Assembly (NCBI RefSeq): GCF_009932725.1 | Contig: NZ_BLJU01000005.1 | Location: 372,001 to 436,000 of the forward strand | DNA length: 64,000 nucleotides | Source of the DNA: Pseudomonas yangonensis | Lineage (GTDB): Bacteria > Pseudomonadota > Gammaproteobacteria > Pseudomonadales > Pseudomonadaceae | Direction: 5' to 3' | Part shown: one piece after another, positions 25,061 through 34,075 of the stretch | How the letters are laid out: every line of letters starts with the position of its first letter | How positions within the stretch are numbered: position 1 is the stretch's first letter | Notes under the pieces: generated by a model | Seen by the model: only the letters and a program-made list of their open reading frames with translations | What the model was told of the DNA's origin: nothing | Databases searched by the model: none | Position numbers and translations under genes: made by a program

Positions 25061-25501
25061 ATGTGCGGAGGTCTAGAGGCCCGTGAGGCCGACAAGGTCT
25101 GGAAGATCTACTTCCCGAACCCAAAGGCAGCTATCCCTGTGCTGATTGAGGGCAGCGGCCAGTTGGACTGGATCACTTGGGGTAGACGCAGCGAGCAACC
25201 TGGCTACGGCCCACCAGGTGGCTGGGCGAAGCTCAGCACGGTGCAGTCAGGTGGCTGGGATAAGTACCGGCCTCGCCGTGGCTTCGGCATCGTTCAACGC
25301 TTCATGGAGAAGGAAGGTCAACCAGGTGAGAAGAATCGGATATCACACTGGTTCGATGTACCGGAAGGCTTCGGACTGGAGTGTCTGGTGATCGGTGAAG
25401 GAGAACAGCAGAGAGTCTATGTGGTGACAACGACACCTCCAGCGGAGCATGCATGGATACATGATCGCTGGCCTCTGCTGACAATGCTGAACGGCGAGTG
25501 A
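25061..25501 (+). CDS. Short SRAP (YedK/HMCES)-like protein
   Basis: 146 aa. Begins MCGG, placing Cys at position 2 as in SRAP proteins that crosslink abasic sites in single-stranded DNA, and has AWIHDRWPLL near the C-terminus, matching the family's IHDR.P (active-site His). It is much shorter than the usual ~220 aa, and the central GWxEW/Glu segment is not evident. It could be a reduced SRAP relative or a degenerate member. The ATG at 25061 was chosen for Cys2 and the GAGGAGCC ribosome site. Neighbouring SOS genes fit a DNA-damage role. Confidence 0.6.
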   Translation: MCGGLEAREADKVWKIYFPNPKAAIPVLIEGSGQLDWITWGRRSEQPGYGPPGGWAKLSTVQSGGWDKYRPRRGFGIVQRFMEKEGQPGEKNRISHWFDVPEGFGLECLVIGEGEQQRVYVVTTTPPAEHAWIHDRWPLLTMLNGE

Positions 25502-25531
25502 AGACATCCACCTGGGACGTGGCGAGGTCGC

Positions 25532-25547
25532 CTATTCTTGAGAATAG
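25532..25547. promoter_or_regulatory. Palindrome upstream of the restriction-modification gene
   Basis: CTATTCT-TG-AGAATAG, perfect 7-bp arms, 124 bp before the RM start. Operator candidate; no controller gene identified beside it. Confidence 0.45.
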
Positions 25548-25670
25548 AACCCCATATGCTCACACGATCATCCAGGAATTTCTTTTGGCTGCTCACAATG
25601 ACGCCTGTTGATAAGATGGAAAGATTTAGCGCCTGAGATCTGCGCTAGCTGTAATCAAAAGGAATTCGCA

Positions 25671-28600
25671 ATGTCCGCCCTCTCCGCTCTGCTCGATAAC
25701 TTTCGTTCCGCCTCAGTTACTGAACGCGAAAAAGGCACTTACTTCGAGGAGCTGATCTGCGCGTACCTGCGCAACGAAGCCACCTACCGTGATCTGTACG
25801 ACAAGGTGTGGATGTACGCTGACTGGGCCAAGGAGCAGGGCCTCAGCGGTAAGGACGCGGGTATCGACCTGGTAGCACGCACCCAGGGCACCGGCGAATA
25901 CCATGCCATCCAGTGCAAGCTGTACGCCGAGGACTACAAGCTCCAGAAGAAGGACATCGACAGCTTCTTCACAGCCTCGGGGAAGGCGCCGTTTTCGCAC
26001 CGCATCATCGTGACCACTACCAACAACTGGAGCGAGCACGCAGAGGACGCTTTGCAGGGCCAGCAGCCTCCGGTCAGCAAGATCGACCTGCAAGCCCTGG
26101 AAGACAGCCAAATCGACTGGGCCAAGTACCAGCCCAATCAGGCTGTTGCTTTCAAGGCGCGCAAGCAGCTGCGCGATCACCAGCAGACGGCACTGAACGC
26201 CGTAGCTGCTGGCTTGAAGGATGCCGAGCGCGGCAAGCTGATCATGGCTTGCGGTACCGGCAAGACCTTCACCAGCTTGAAGATCGCCGAGCAGCAAGCT
26301 GGCAAGGGCAAGCGTGTACTGTTCCTGGTGCCCAGCTTGTCGCTGCTGTCACAGACCCTCACCGAGTGGACGCAGGAAAGCGCCACCCCGCTCCATAGCT
26401 TTGCCGTCTGCTCCGACAGCGACGTAGGCAAGAAGCGCAAGGCAGAGGATGACGCGGTTCAGGTGTTCACTCACGAGCTGCGTTATCCGGCCACCACAAA
26501 GGCGGATCGCCTCGCGGCGGAAATGCTCAAGCGCCACGATGCCGAGCACATGAGCGTGGTGTTCTCCACCTATCACTCCATCGACGTGATTAGCCGCGCC
26601 CAGGCAGATCATGGCCTGCCCGCTTTTGATCTGGTGATCTGCGATGAAGCGCACCGCACTACCGGCGCCACCTTTGGCGACGATGACGAAAGCAACTTCG
26701 TGCGCGTTCATGATGGCGACTACATCCGCGCGGCCAAACGCCTGTACATGACCGCTACGCCTCGCATCTACGGTGACAGCGCAAAGATCAAGGCTGAGTC
26801 CGGCGAAGTCACCCTGTGCTCGATGGATGATGAGGCGCTGTACGGCAAAGAGCTGTTCGTCATCAACTTTTCCGAGGCCGTTCAGCGTGGCTTGCTCACC
26901 GATTACAAGGTGCTGGTACTCACAGTTGAAGAGAGTGTGATTAACCGCCGCCTTCAGGAGCTGCTGAAGGACGAAGACAACCAGCTCAAGGTTGACGACG
27001 CCGCGAAGATCGTCGGCTGCTGGAAGGCATTGGCCAAGCAGGGCCTGCATGAGCAGCTAGTAGGTGATGACGAGCCGATGAAACGTGCCGTGGCCTTCTG
27101 CCAGGTCATTTCACCCAACTACAAGGGCACCAAGCACAAGGTCAGCTCGATCAACATCGCCAGCATGTTCCAGGCGGTGGTCGAGGCCTATCAGGAGTCC
27201 GAAAACATCGACGAAGCCTCGCGCCTGATTTGCGAGGCCGAGCACGTGGATGGAGGCATGAACGCCAGCGCCAAGGAAGCCAAGCTCAATTGGCTGAAGG
27301 AGGAACCTCCGGCCAACACCTGTCGCATTCTCAGCAACGTACGCTGCTTGTCTGAAGGCGTGGATGTGCCGGCGCTGGACGCCGTGCTCTTCCTCACCCC
27401 ACGCAACTCCCAAGTGGACGTGGTGCAATCGGTGGGCCGGGTGATGCGCAACGCACCGGGCAAGAAGCGCGGCTATGTCGTGCTGCCGGTGGTCATCCCA
27501 GCCGGCATGGAGCCGCACGAAGCACTCAACGATAACCAGACCTACAAGGTCGTCTGGCAAGTGCTCCAGGCGCTGCGCTCGCACGACGACAGCTTCGACG
27601 CCATGGTCAACAAGCTCGATCTGATCGGCTCCGACCCACGCAAGATGGAAGTCATCGCCATCACCGACAAGGCCGAGAAGAAGGCCAAGAAAGCCACCGG
27701 CACCAGCAACGGCAAAGCCGGTAAAGGCCAGTACGGGATCGGTAGCAAGAACCATGATGCTCCCGGCCAGATGACTCAGCAGGCCGAGCTGACCTACGAG
27801 GTCGGCGAAATCGAGAAGGCCATCTACGCCAAGATCGTCGAGAAGTGCGGCAACCGCCATCATTGGGAAGACTGGGCCAACGACATTGCCAAGATCGCTC
27901 GCACCCATATCGACCGTATCCAGGGCATTCTAGAGAACCCGGCTAACACCCAGGAGCGGGCCGCCTTCAACGCTTTCGCCGCCGAACTGCGCGACGATCT
28001 CAACGACAGCATCAGCGATGGCGAGATTGTCGAAATGCTCGCCCAGCACCTGGTAACCAAGCCGGTGTTCGATGCGCTGTTCGACGAGTACAGCTTTGCC
28101 AGCCACAACCCCATGTCCAAGGCCATGCAAGGCGTGCTGGACGCGCTGCATGAGCACCACTTGGCCAAGGAAGCCGACACCCTGGAGAAGTTCTACACCA
28201 GCGTGCGTCAACGCGCTGCTGGCATCAATAACGCTCAAGGCAAGCAGAAGATCATCGTCGAGCTGTACGACAAGTTCTTCCGCAACGCCTTCCCCAAGAT
28301 GACCGAGCGCTTGGGCATCGTTTACACCCCGGTCGAAGTGGTCGACTTCATCCTCCATAGCGTCAACCACCTACTGCAACAGGAGTTCGGCCAGACCCTG
28401 GGCAGCAAGGGCGTCCACATCATCGACCCCTTCACCGGCACAGGCACCTTCATCACCCGCCTGATCCAGTCCGGCCTGATTAAGCCAGAAGAGCTTCCGC
28501 ACAAGTACAAGCACGAGATCCACGCCAACGAGCTGGTACTGCTGGCCTACTACATCGCTGCCATCAATATCGAAGCTGCCTACCATGGCGAAGTGATCGA

Positions 28601-30542
28601 CGAGTACACCCCGTTCGAAGGAATCTGCCTGACCGATACCTTCCAGATGTATGAGAAGGACGATTTGGTAGACGCTCTGCTGGAAGACAACAGTGCCCGG
28701 CGCAAGCGTCAGAAGGAGTTGGATATTCGGGTGATTGTGGGGAATCCGCCGTACTCGGCAGGGCAAGCCAGCGCCAACGACAACAATGCCAATGTGGCCT
28801 ACCCATCATTGGATGCGCGTATTCGGGATACCTATGCTGCTGGATCAGTAATGACTTCAGTTAGGCAGATCTATGACAGCTACATCCGTGCCATTCGCTG
28901 GGCCAGTGATCGCATTGGCGATGCCGGCATTATCGGCTTTGTCACCAATGCGGGGTTTCTTGAAGCCAATCAAGCGGATGGCCTGCGCAAGTGTCTGGCC
29001 GATGAGTTCTCCAGCCTCTATGTGTTCCACCTACGCGGCAACCAACGAACCAGTGGCGAAGCATCGCGCAAAGAAGGCGGCAAGATTTTTGGCAGCGGCA
29101 GCCGCGCCCCGATTGCCATCTCGCTGTTGGTGAAAAACCCCGACGCTCAGGCGCACGGGAAGATTTATTTCCATGACATTGGCGACTACCTTAGCCGCGA
29201 AGAAAAGCTGGAAAAAATCGAACAGTTCGCCAGCGTGGCTGGCATCGAAAACTGGCAAAGCATTACCCCGGATGAACATGGAGATTGGTTAAAACAGCGC
29301 GACGACAGCTTCAACCATTTCATCGTCTTGGGCGACAAGAAGGGCGATGCCCCCAAGCTGTTCGACAGCTTCTCACTGGCTATTGTGACCGGGCGCGACT
29401 CTTGGGCCTACAACTCCAGCCAGTCCAAGCTGGTGAGCAACATGTCCCGCATGATTGGCTTCTACAACGCCGAAGTAGAGCGTTTCAATGCGGCGCATCC
29501 GGGGCTGGATAGCAAGGCACGGCAGACCAAGGTTGATGGTTTTATTGATACCGATCCGTCCCGCATCAGCTGGACGCGCGCACTGAAGCAGGATTTGGGC
29601 AAAGATCGCAGTTATGCCTTCGAGGCCGACTGCCTGGTGCCCGGCCTGTATCGCCCATTCACCAAGCAATGGCTGTACTTCAACCGCCGTTTCAACGAAA
29701 TGGTCTACCAGATACCGAGGATATTTCCGTATGCAGAAGTGGAAAACTTGGTAATAAATACAACATCAGTAAACGGTCTATTCTCTGTGCTCATTGCCGA
29801 TATGCTGCCAAGCAAGTTTGTTGGCGAAGATGTTGTGCAATGGTTCCCCCTCTACCTCTACGACGAAGTCGCTCAAGCCTCAGATAACGACCTCTTTGCT
29901 GGGCCCGCTGAAGGTGGTCTGCGACGACGCGACGCTATCACCGACGCTGGCCTGGCCCACTTCCAGAGCGCTTACCCTGGCGAGCAAATCAGCAAGGAAG
30001 ATCTGTTCTACTACGTCTACGGCATCCTCCATTCCCCGGATTACCGCGAGCGCTTTGCCGACAACCTCAGCAAGGAACTGCCGCGCATCCCGGCCGTGAA
30101 AAAGGCCACCGATTTCTGGGCCTTCAGCAAGGCGGGGCGCGCCCTGGCTGACCTTCACCTGAACTACGAAACCGTCGAGCCCTACCCGCTGACCATCGAG
30201 GCCAAGGGCACCCTCACCGATGCTGACTACCGCGTAGAGAAGATGAAGTTCGCCAAGAAGGGCGACAAGAGCACGGTCATCTACAACCACCGCATAACTC
30301 TCAAAGGCATCCCTGATGCAGCCTGGGACTATGTGGTCAACGGCAAGGCGGCACTCGATTGGGTCATGGAGCGCCAGGCAGTGCGTACCGACAAAGCCAG
30401 CGGCATCGTCAACGACGCCAACGACTGGGCCGTAGAAACCATGGGTAACCCCAAGTACCCGCTGGAGCTGTTCCAGCGCGTGGTCACCGTGAGCCTGGAA
30501 ACCCAGAAGATCGTCAACAGCCTGCCAGAACTGGATATCTGA
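25671..30542 (+). CDS. Type ISP restriction-modification enzyme (nuclease-helicase-methyltransferase)
   Basis: 1,623 aa, single-polypeptide RM enzyme of the LlaBIII/LlaGI kind. In order: Mrr-like nuclease (residues ~50-110; AGIDLVARTQ... and HAIQCKLY, the D...QxK core); SF2 helicase/translocase (~160-700; Walker A ACGTGKTF, DEAH box VICDEAHRTTG, YMTATPRIYG, SVGRVMRNAPG); N6-adenine methyltransferase (~900-1,150; motif I DPFTGTGTF, motif IV VGNPPYS); C-terminal target-recognition region. Such enzymes methylate one strand, translocate and cut when two complexes collide. ATG 25671 chosen with AAGGA upstream. Operon with the HEPN-like gene 2 bp downstream. All catalytic motifs look intact. Confidence 0.92.
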   Translation: MSALSALLDNFRSASVTEREKGTYFEELICAYLRNEATYRDLYDKVWMYADWAKEQGLSGKDAGIDLVARTQGTGEYHAIQCKLYAEDYKLQKKDIDSFFTASGKAPFSHRIIVTTTNNWSEHAEDALQGQQPPVSKIDLQALEDSQIDWAKYQPNQAVAFKARKQLRDHQQTALNAVAAGLKDAERGKLIMACGTGKTFTSLKIAEQQAGKGKRVLFLVPSLSLLSQTLTEWTQESATPLHSFAVCSDSDVGKKRKAEDDAVQVFTHELRYPATTKADRLAAEMLKRHDAEHMSVVFSTYHSIDVISRAQADHGLPAFDLVICDEAHRTTGATFGDDDESNFVRVHDGDYIRAAKRLYMTATPRIYGDSAKIKAESGEVTLCSMDDEALYGKELFVINFSEAVQRGLLTDYKVLVLTVEESVINRRLQELLKDEDNQLKVDDAAKIVGCWKALAKQGLHEQLVGDDEPMKRAVAFCQVISPNYKGTKHKVSSINIASMFQAVVEAYQESENIDEASRLICEAEHVDGGMNASAKEAKLNWLKEEPPANTCRILSNVRCLSEGVDVPALDAVLFLTPRNSQVDVVQSVGRVMRNAPGKKRGYVVLPVVIPAGMEPHEALNDNQTYKVVWQVLQALRSHDDSFDAMVNKLDLIGSDPRKMEVIAITDKAEKKAKKATGTSNGKAGKGQYGIGSKNHDAPGQMTQQAELTYEVGEIEKAIYAKIVEKCGNRHHWEDWANDIAKIARTHIDRIQGILENPANTQERAAFNAFAAELRDDLNDSISDGEIVEMLAQHLVTKPVFDALFDEYSFASHNPMSKAMQGVLDALHEHHLAKEADTLEKFYTSVRQRAAGINNAQGKQKIIVELYDKFFRNAFPKMTERLGIVYTPVEVVDFILHSVNHLLQQEFGQTLGSKGVHIIDPFTGTGTFITRLIQSGLIKPEELPHKYKHEIHANELVLLAYYIAAINIEAAYHGEVIDEYTPFEGICLTDTFQMYEKDDLVDALLEDNSARRKRQKELDIRVIVGNPPYSAGQASANDNNANVAYPSLDARIRDTYAAGSVMTSVRQIYDSYIRAIRWASDRIGDAGIIGFVTNAGFLEANQADGLRKCLADEFSSLYVFHLRGNQRTSGEASRKEGGKIFGSGSRAPIAISLLVKNPDAQAHGKIYFHDIGDYLSREEKLEKIEQFASVAGIENWQSITPDEHGDWLKQRDDSFNHFIVLGDKKGDAPKLFDSFSLAIVTGRDSWAYNSSQSKLVSNMSRMIGFYNAEVERFNAAHPGLDSKARQTKVDGFIDTDPSRISWTRALKQDLGKDRSYAFEADCLVPGLYRPFTKQWLYFNRRFNEMVYQIPRIFPYAEVENLVINTTSVNGLFSVLIADMLPSKFVGEDVVQWFPLYLYDEVAQASDNDLFAGPAEGGLRRRDAITDAGLAHFQSAYPGEQISKEDLFYYVYGILHSPDYRERFADNLSKELPRIPAVKKATDFWAFSKAGRALADLHLNYETVEPYPLTIEAKGTLTDADYRVEKMKFAKKGDKSTVIYNHRITLKGIPDAAWDYVVNGKAALDWVMERQAVRTDKASGIVNDANDWAVETMGNPKYPLELFQRVVTVSLETQKIVNSLPELDI

Positions 30543-30544
30543 TC

Positions 30545-31120
30545 GTGGCAGACCCGAAGCAGGAGGAGCTGTTTTCTCCACTTAGCGACTTACAGGCTGC
30601 CCAGTGGTTAATCGGGGAACTGCATGATGACCTGCGGGGACGTGTAGCGCGCTTTCAGCAACTCAATGACCTCTGCGTAAATCTTGGCAGCACAGGCACG
30701 ATGATCCCTGGCGAGGTCGCCTATTCAGCGTGGATTGAAGCGCGTTCCAGCTTCGTTAACGGGAACTATGTCGCGACTGTGATGCTATGCCAGGGGCTTG
30801 CTGAGCAGATGCTTGCGAGCCATCTGACATTGAGTCTGAATGCCCCAGAGCTACCGAAGAAAATAGGCTTCCAGGACACGCTAAGTCGCTGCGTGGAACA
30901 GGGCGTGATCGAACCATCGCTGGCTGGGCAGTTAAAGCAGCTTATGGGGTTGCGAAACCCGCTTTCCCACTTTCGGCGCGTCGATGATCCAGAGAGCCTT
31001 TCTCGGCGTGCGCTGGATAGCCAAACGCCTGCTCAAGTCACGTTGCTGCGTGATGCTACGTTTGCGATTGGTGTTGCGGTTGACCTTCTTGCCTCAGCCG
31101 CATTCAGGCTTGGACGGTAG
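30545..31120 (+). CDS. HEPN-like protein coupled to the type ISP enzyme
   Basis: 191 aa, all-helical by composition. The segment QLMGLRNPLSHFRRVDD contains R-N-x3-H (an Rx4H motif), the hallmark of HEPN ribonucleases/toxins, preceded by helices of the HEPN four-helix type (SSFVNGNYVATVMLCQGLAEQML). GTG start two bases after the RM stop, so co-translated. Could be an RNA-cutting back-up effector or a structural partner; no antitoxin gene follows. HEPN identity rests on one motif plus helical context. Confidence 0.65.
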   Translation: MADPKQEELFSPLSDLQAAQWLIGELHDDLRGRVARFQQLNDLCVNLGSTGTMIPGEVAYSAWIEARSSFVNGNYVATVMLCQGLAEQMLASHLTLSLNAPELPKKIGFQDTLSRCVEQGVIEPSLAGQLKQLMGLRNPLSHFRRVDDPESLSRRALDSQTPAQVTLLRDATFAIGVAVDLLASAAFRLGR

Positions 31121-31293
31121 CGATGACGGGTTATAGCAATGACTCCAAATGAAGTCATTGCATGCCAATTTCTCGGTTATTGACTCCGAACAAAGTCATT
31201 AGCCGGGGCTGCCATTGCTTGATACTGCCGCACCTGATGTGAAGGGAACCACCTGTCCGGAGATTCCAACGGTTCTAGAGTCAGGGCAATGAT

Positions 31294-31328
31294 CCCTGCC
31301 CTGCCCTGCCCTGCCCTACCCTGCCCTG
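31294..31328. repeat. CCCTG pentanucleotide tandem array (7 units)
   Basis: Seven consecutive 5-bp units, six CCCTG and one CCCTA (fifth). Prone to slippage; not in a gene. Confidence 0.9.
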
Positions 31329-31663
31329 CACAAAGCTGGAGCTCAATTTCCGATATCCGCATGGCATGAGTGAGCCCGGGGTCAGTCTGCGCGCTGTAGA
31401 GCGATCTCTTGAAAATGCCGCTCAATCGCTTCAATCAGGTCATCCAGGGCATCTTGTAGCCTCATGTCTTCGCGCGGATCAGAGCTGTTCGGCTTGAATG
31501 TCCGCGCGTGATGCAGGAGTGCTTCTGCATCATTGGTATTGAGATCGAGCTGGATCACGTTCCCCTCCTCGTTCAGCCCTCAACCGAGCCCCTGCACACT
31601 AGCCTCACTGGGTGGCTAATGCCCCGCAGAATAGCCGCGCAACCGGCTAGCGCTCAGGCAGGA

Positions 31664-31710
31664 TTGAAGCTGGTAAGGGGTTGTGAGCCACAACCCCTTA
31701 CCAGCTTCAA
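31664..31710. repeat. Perfect 22-bp-arm hairpin with 3-nt loop
   Basis: Arms 31664-31685 (TTGAAGCTGGTAAGGGGTTG plus TG) and 31689-31710 are exact reverse complements around AGC. No T-run follows on either strand in the right place, so it is not a normal terminator. Could extrude as a cruciform. Confidence 0.85.
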
Positions 31711-32193
31711 GGCAAAAAAAATTCTCGCTCGCGCTGCTTTTGATTTCAAAGCGTAAGCCGCAGCCTGTCGGCTGCGAAGAAGACGAGCTCCCCCCTCACT
31801 GCCTTCCGGCAACTCATCTCAGCTATCTGTTTACGATGCTGGTACGGGCATCCTCGCCTGGTAGTACCTGGGCAAAGCTCGCCAAAGGAGGGGGCTGGCA
31901 GGGACTCGCTTTTTCTTTGCTCTCAAATATAGAGATCCGTCGTTTAAAAAATTTTTTAACCCCCCCTACCCATAAAAGCCGACGAACGGTAGCTAAAGAA
32001 GGACGTAAAAACCCTCGAAAAACACACGAAACCCTTGCAGCACTAAGGCTTCAGCCCTTTCACCCCTCCGACAAAGAAAAACCAAAAAGCGACCGACGGA
32101 CGGTAAGGTTTTCACCAAAAAACCGGGGCAGTTTCGTCCAACAGCAAGCGCGTTTCTGGCCAATCGGAGTGCAGAAGTCACATGGATCACAGC

Positions 32194-32212
32194 TAGTATA
32201 CTTTGTATACTA
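32194..32212. promoter_or_regulatory. Second TAGTATAC-N3-GTATACTA operator
   Basis: Same perfect 8-bp arms as 7205-7223, here with TTT in the centre, ~160 bp upstream of the next gene. TTGATT three bases further on could be a -35 element. Confidence 0.65.
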
Positions 32213-32372
32213 TATTGATTTTTTCTATCGAAACGTCTTTACAGATAGTCTTAGCCTTGCTAGCTTACCTACTACACGCTTGCCCCTAAGAGGGCATGGG
32301 GCACTCGGCCCCAGCGACTTCAAGCTCCTTTAAGCCCGATCCACCTTACGAAAAGCCTCAGGAGGAGGTTCC

Positions 32373-32906
32373 ATGGTCGACATCCCAGATAAGTTAATGC
32401 CCAACGGAGACCTTCGAGAGCCAATGGCTTTCGCAGCAAAAAACGCAGTCCGCGTGGGTAATTGGGCCAACGGCAGTCTCTGGACAGCGACAATCAAGGC
32501 CTACCGTTGCGGTGAGCCATCAAGAATCTTCGAAGACGTTTGCTTTTTCTCGACAGGCTCGCTGGCCGGAATCATCGGAATCGAGTCTAAAAGCGGGTAC
32601 CCGACTGACCTGCCTCAAGAAGCCGCCATCCGCCAGCAAGAGTTCATTGCATTTCTACGCAAAGAGCGGCAGCGAAAAGTCGACAGCATGGGCCTGATGG
32701 CGCGCTGCTTTGAGGGCTGGGAGTACAGCACCGAAGCGGCAGCTACAGCCAGCTTCATGGTGCTGTGCAAGGGCCTGACAGATATCGCGGTTGGCTTCCA
32801 TGACGATCACGGCGAGTACAAACTTTTTCGCGTGGATGCCGGTGACACGGGCAACGATTGGTTGGATCTCGCTCGCCGGGTCACCCCTTTCGATTCACTT
32901 AACTGA
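32373..32906 (+). CDS. Hypothetical protein (177 aa)
   Basis: Not recognised. Excellent ribosome site (AGGAGGAGG) before ATG. Soluble, mixed alpha/beta by composition (EDVCFFSTGSLAGIIGIESK; then QEFIAFLRKERQRKVDSMGL). First of several unknown genes (32.4-35.1 kb) on the plus strand; downstream of the shared 19-bp operator. Confidence 0.7.
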   Translation: MVDIPDKLMPNGDLREPMAFAAKNAVRVGNWANGSLWTATIKAYRCGEPSRIFEDVCFFSTGSLAGIIGIESKSGYPTDLPQEAAIRQQEFIAFLRKERQRKVDSMGLMARCFEGWEYSTEAAATASFMVLCKGLTDIAVGFHDDHGEYKLFRVDAGDTGNDWLDLARRVTPFDSLN

Positions 32907-33002
32907 GCCCCAGATCCTCACTGTCGAGCATGTCCTGCTCACGTGAGCGGGAACATGCTTGGTCAATTCATAGCCCCTGGAACGTAGTTAGAGGCATTAA
33001 TC

Positions 33003-33404
33003 GTGAGCGATCTTCAAGCCATCACCGAACTTCTTCATGGCCCCGGCGAGCTCATGGTTGCGTCAGCGATGACCGACGAGCGGGCCTTAGCCTTCGCGCA
33101 TGAGCTCCTTTCTTACTCCGGGTTTTGCCTGGTACGTCAGTGGCTGTGGATCGATCTCGATGTTAGTGACGCCCAGCGTGAAGAGCTGAAAAAAACGCAG
33201 CGGCTGCCGGTGATGCTGTATGCCCATCATGTGGTGTACGACTCGGCACGCCGTTGGGATATCGGCGATTGCGTGCGTACATCGTTTTTGACGTCTTTTG
33301 ATCATGGCTTCCTATTCAGGACACTGAATACAACGTACCTGCTACTGGGTGAAGGCCAGCGGAAACGCGCGGCTTTAGAAACCGTTGGCCGCATCCGATT
33401 CTGA
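33003..33404 (+). CDS. DUF6957-like protein (133 aa)
   Basis: Resembles a family of small soluble proteins frequent on Pseudomonas islands: FCLVRQWLWIDLDVS, RLPVMLYAHHVVYDSARRWD, IGDCVRTSFL, and a final TVGRIRF. The DUF6957 name is from memory and not verified. Function unknown. GTG at 33003 follows a GAGGCATTAATC stretch. Confidence 0.65.
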   Translation: MSDLQAITELLHGPGELMVASAMTDERALAFAHELLSYSGFCLVRQWLWIDLDVSDAQREELKKTQRLPVMLYAHHVVYDSARRWDIGDCVRTSFLTSFDHGFLFRTLNTTYLLLGEGQRKRAALETVGRIRF

Positions 33405-33487
33405 TCCCGGGCCACTCAGCCGGGATGTGCATAACTGCTGCGGTTAGTTGACAGGACACCCCGCCCCCCCCACTCGTCACACCTGGA

Positions 33488-33724
33488 ATGATCGTGATGG
33501 ATAAGTCGACTCAGACCAATGGCGATATTCATTGCGCGGTATGCGACCGCAATACCCGTGTACCGGGTTATGGCCAGCAGCACGGCACCTTGCAAGCTAT
33601 TTGGGGATACGGCTCGCAGCATGATGGCGAGCGTTGTATCAACACCTTATTTGATGACGCGCAACTGCCAGACGACAAGGTATTTGGCCGGGTTGCCCAC
33701 GATGATTATTTCAGTGAGTCGTAA
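33488..33724 (+). CDS. Small hypothetical protein with Cys/His-rich start (78 aa)
   Basis: MIVMDKSTQTNGDIHCAVCD, then a QQHGTLQAIWGYGSQHDGERC segment that looks like a genuine conserved motif with two CxxC/H-type positions. The ending is less convincing and could be a frame change. An alternative ATG is at 33497. A run of eight C residues lies just upstream at 33464-33471. Function unknown. Confidence 0.5.
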   Translation: MIVMDKSTQTNGDIHCAVCDRNTRVPGYGQQHGTLQAIWGYGSQHDGERCINTLFDDAQLPDDKVFGRVAHDDYFSES

Positions 33725-33964
33725 ATCACTTTCAACACGATGGACACGACGATGCGCATCCAACCTGCTGTCCGACCTGCACAACGAGTTCATTCAGTCT
33801 CTTCAGCCCGCAAGTACTGGATACCCTGCGCTCGCTCCAGAACAACCCTCATGCAGGTCATGTGGACGCGGCCTACGCGAATCGCTGAGCAGACCTTATG
33901 AATAATCATATTTTTGGGAGCATGGTCATTCGCACACGGCGGTCGACTATGGCAGCGAGGGCAC

Positions 33965-34075
33965 ATGAGTCGTGTGCAATCCGAGGGGCTACCTCGGCGT
34001 AAACGCAGGCCTCAATGCCAACATGGTGCTAACGCTATAGTCATGAGGGGAAGTGATCCTGAGCACACACTCTGA
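33965..34075 (+). CDS. Possible small basic protein (36 aa)
   Basis: MSRVQSEGLPRRKRRPQCQH, then GANAIVMRGSDPEHTL. GAGGG lies 5 bases before ATG, and its end overlaps the next gene's start. Too short to judge; listed because the spacing fits an operon. The rest of 33725-34052 has only broken frames, possibly a decayed gene around 33740-33890. Confidence 0.3.
   Translation: MSRVQSEGLPRRKRRPQCQHGANAIVMRGSDPEHTL

Larger units (their letters stand above)
31121..32372. other. 1.25-kb non-coding region rich in palindromes
   Basis: No convincing gene on either strand. The 216-codon frame at 31683-32333 lacks a ribosome site, is low-complexity basic and crosses palindromes. Contents: AATGACT/AGTCATT inverted repeat (31138-31159), a CCCTG tandem array, a perfect 47-nt hairpin, a TTAAAAAATTTTTTAA palindrome (31944-31959), and the TAGTATAC operator copy. 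A replication or nucleation origin is possible but unproven. Confidence 0.5.

Noticed and set aside
31683..32333. 216-codon open frame in the palindrome-rich gap
   Set aside because: No ribosome site, low-complexity Lys/Arg/Pro-rich product, begins inside the 47-nt hairpin and crosses the operator; judged chance.
33519..33905. 128-codon frame overlapping the Cys/His-rich small gene
   Set aside because: No ribosome site and a different frame from the motif-bearing product; parts of 33740-33890 may be a decayed gene, but frames are broken.
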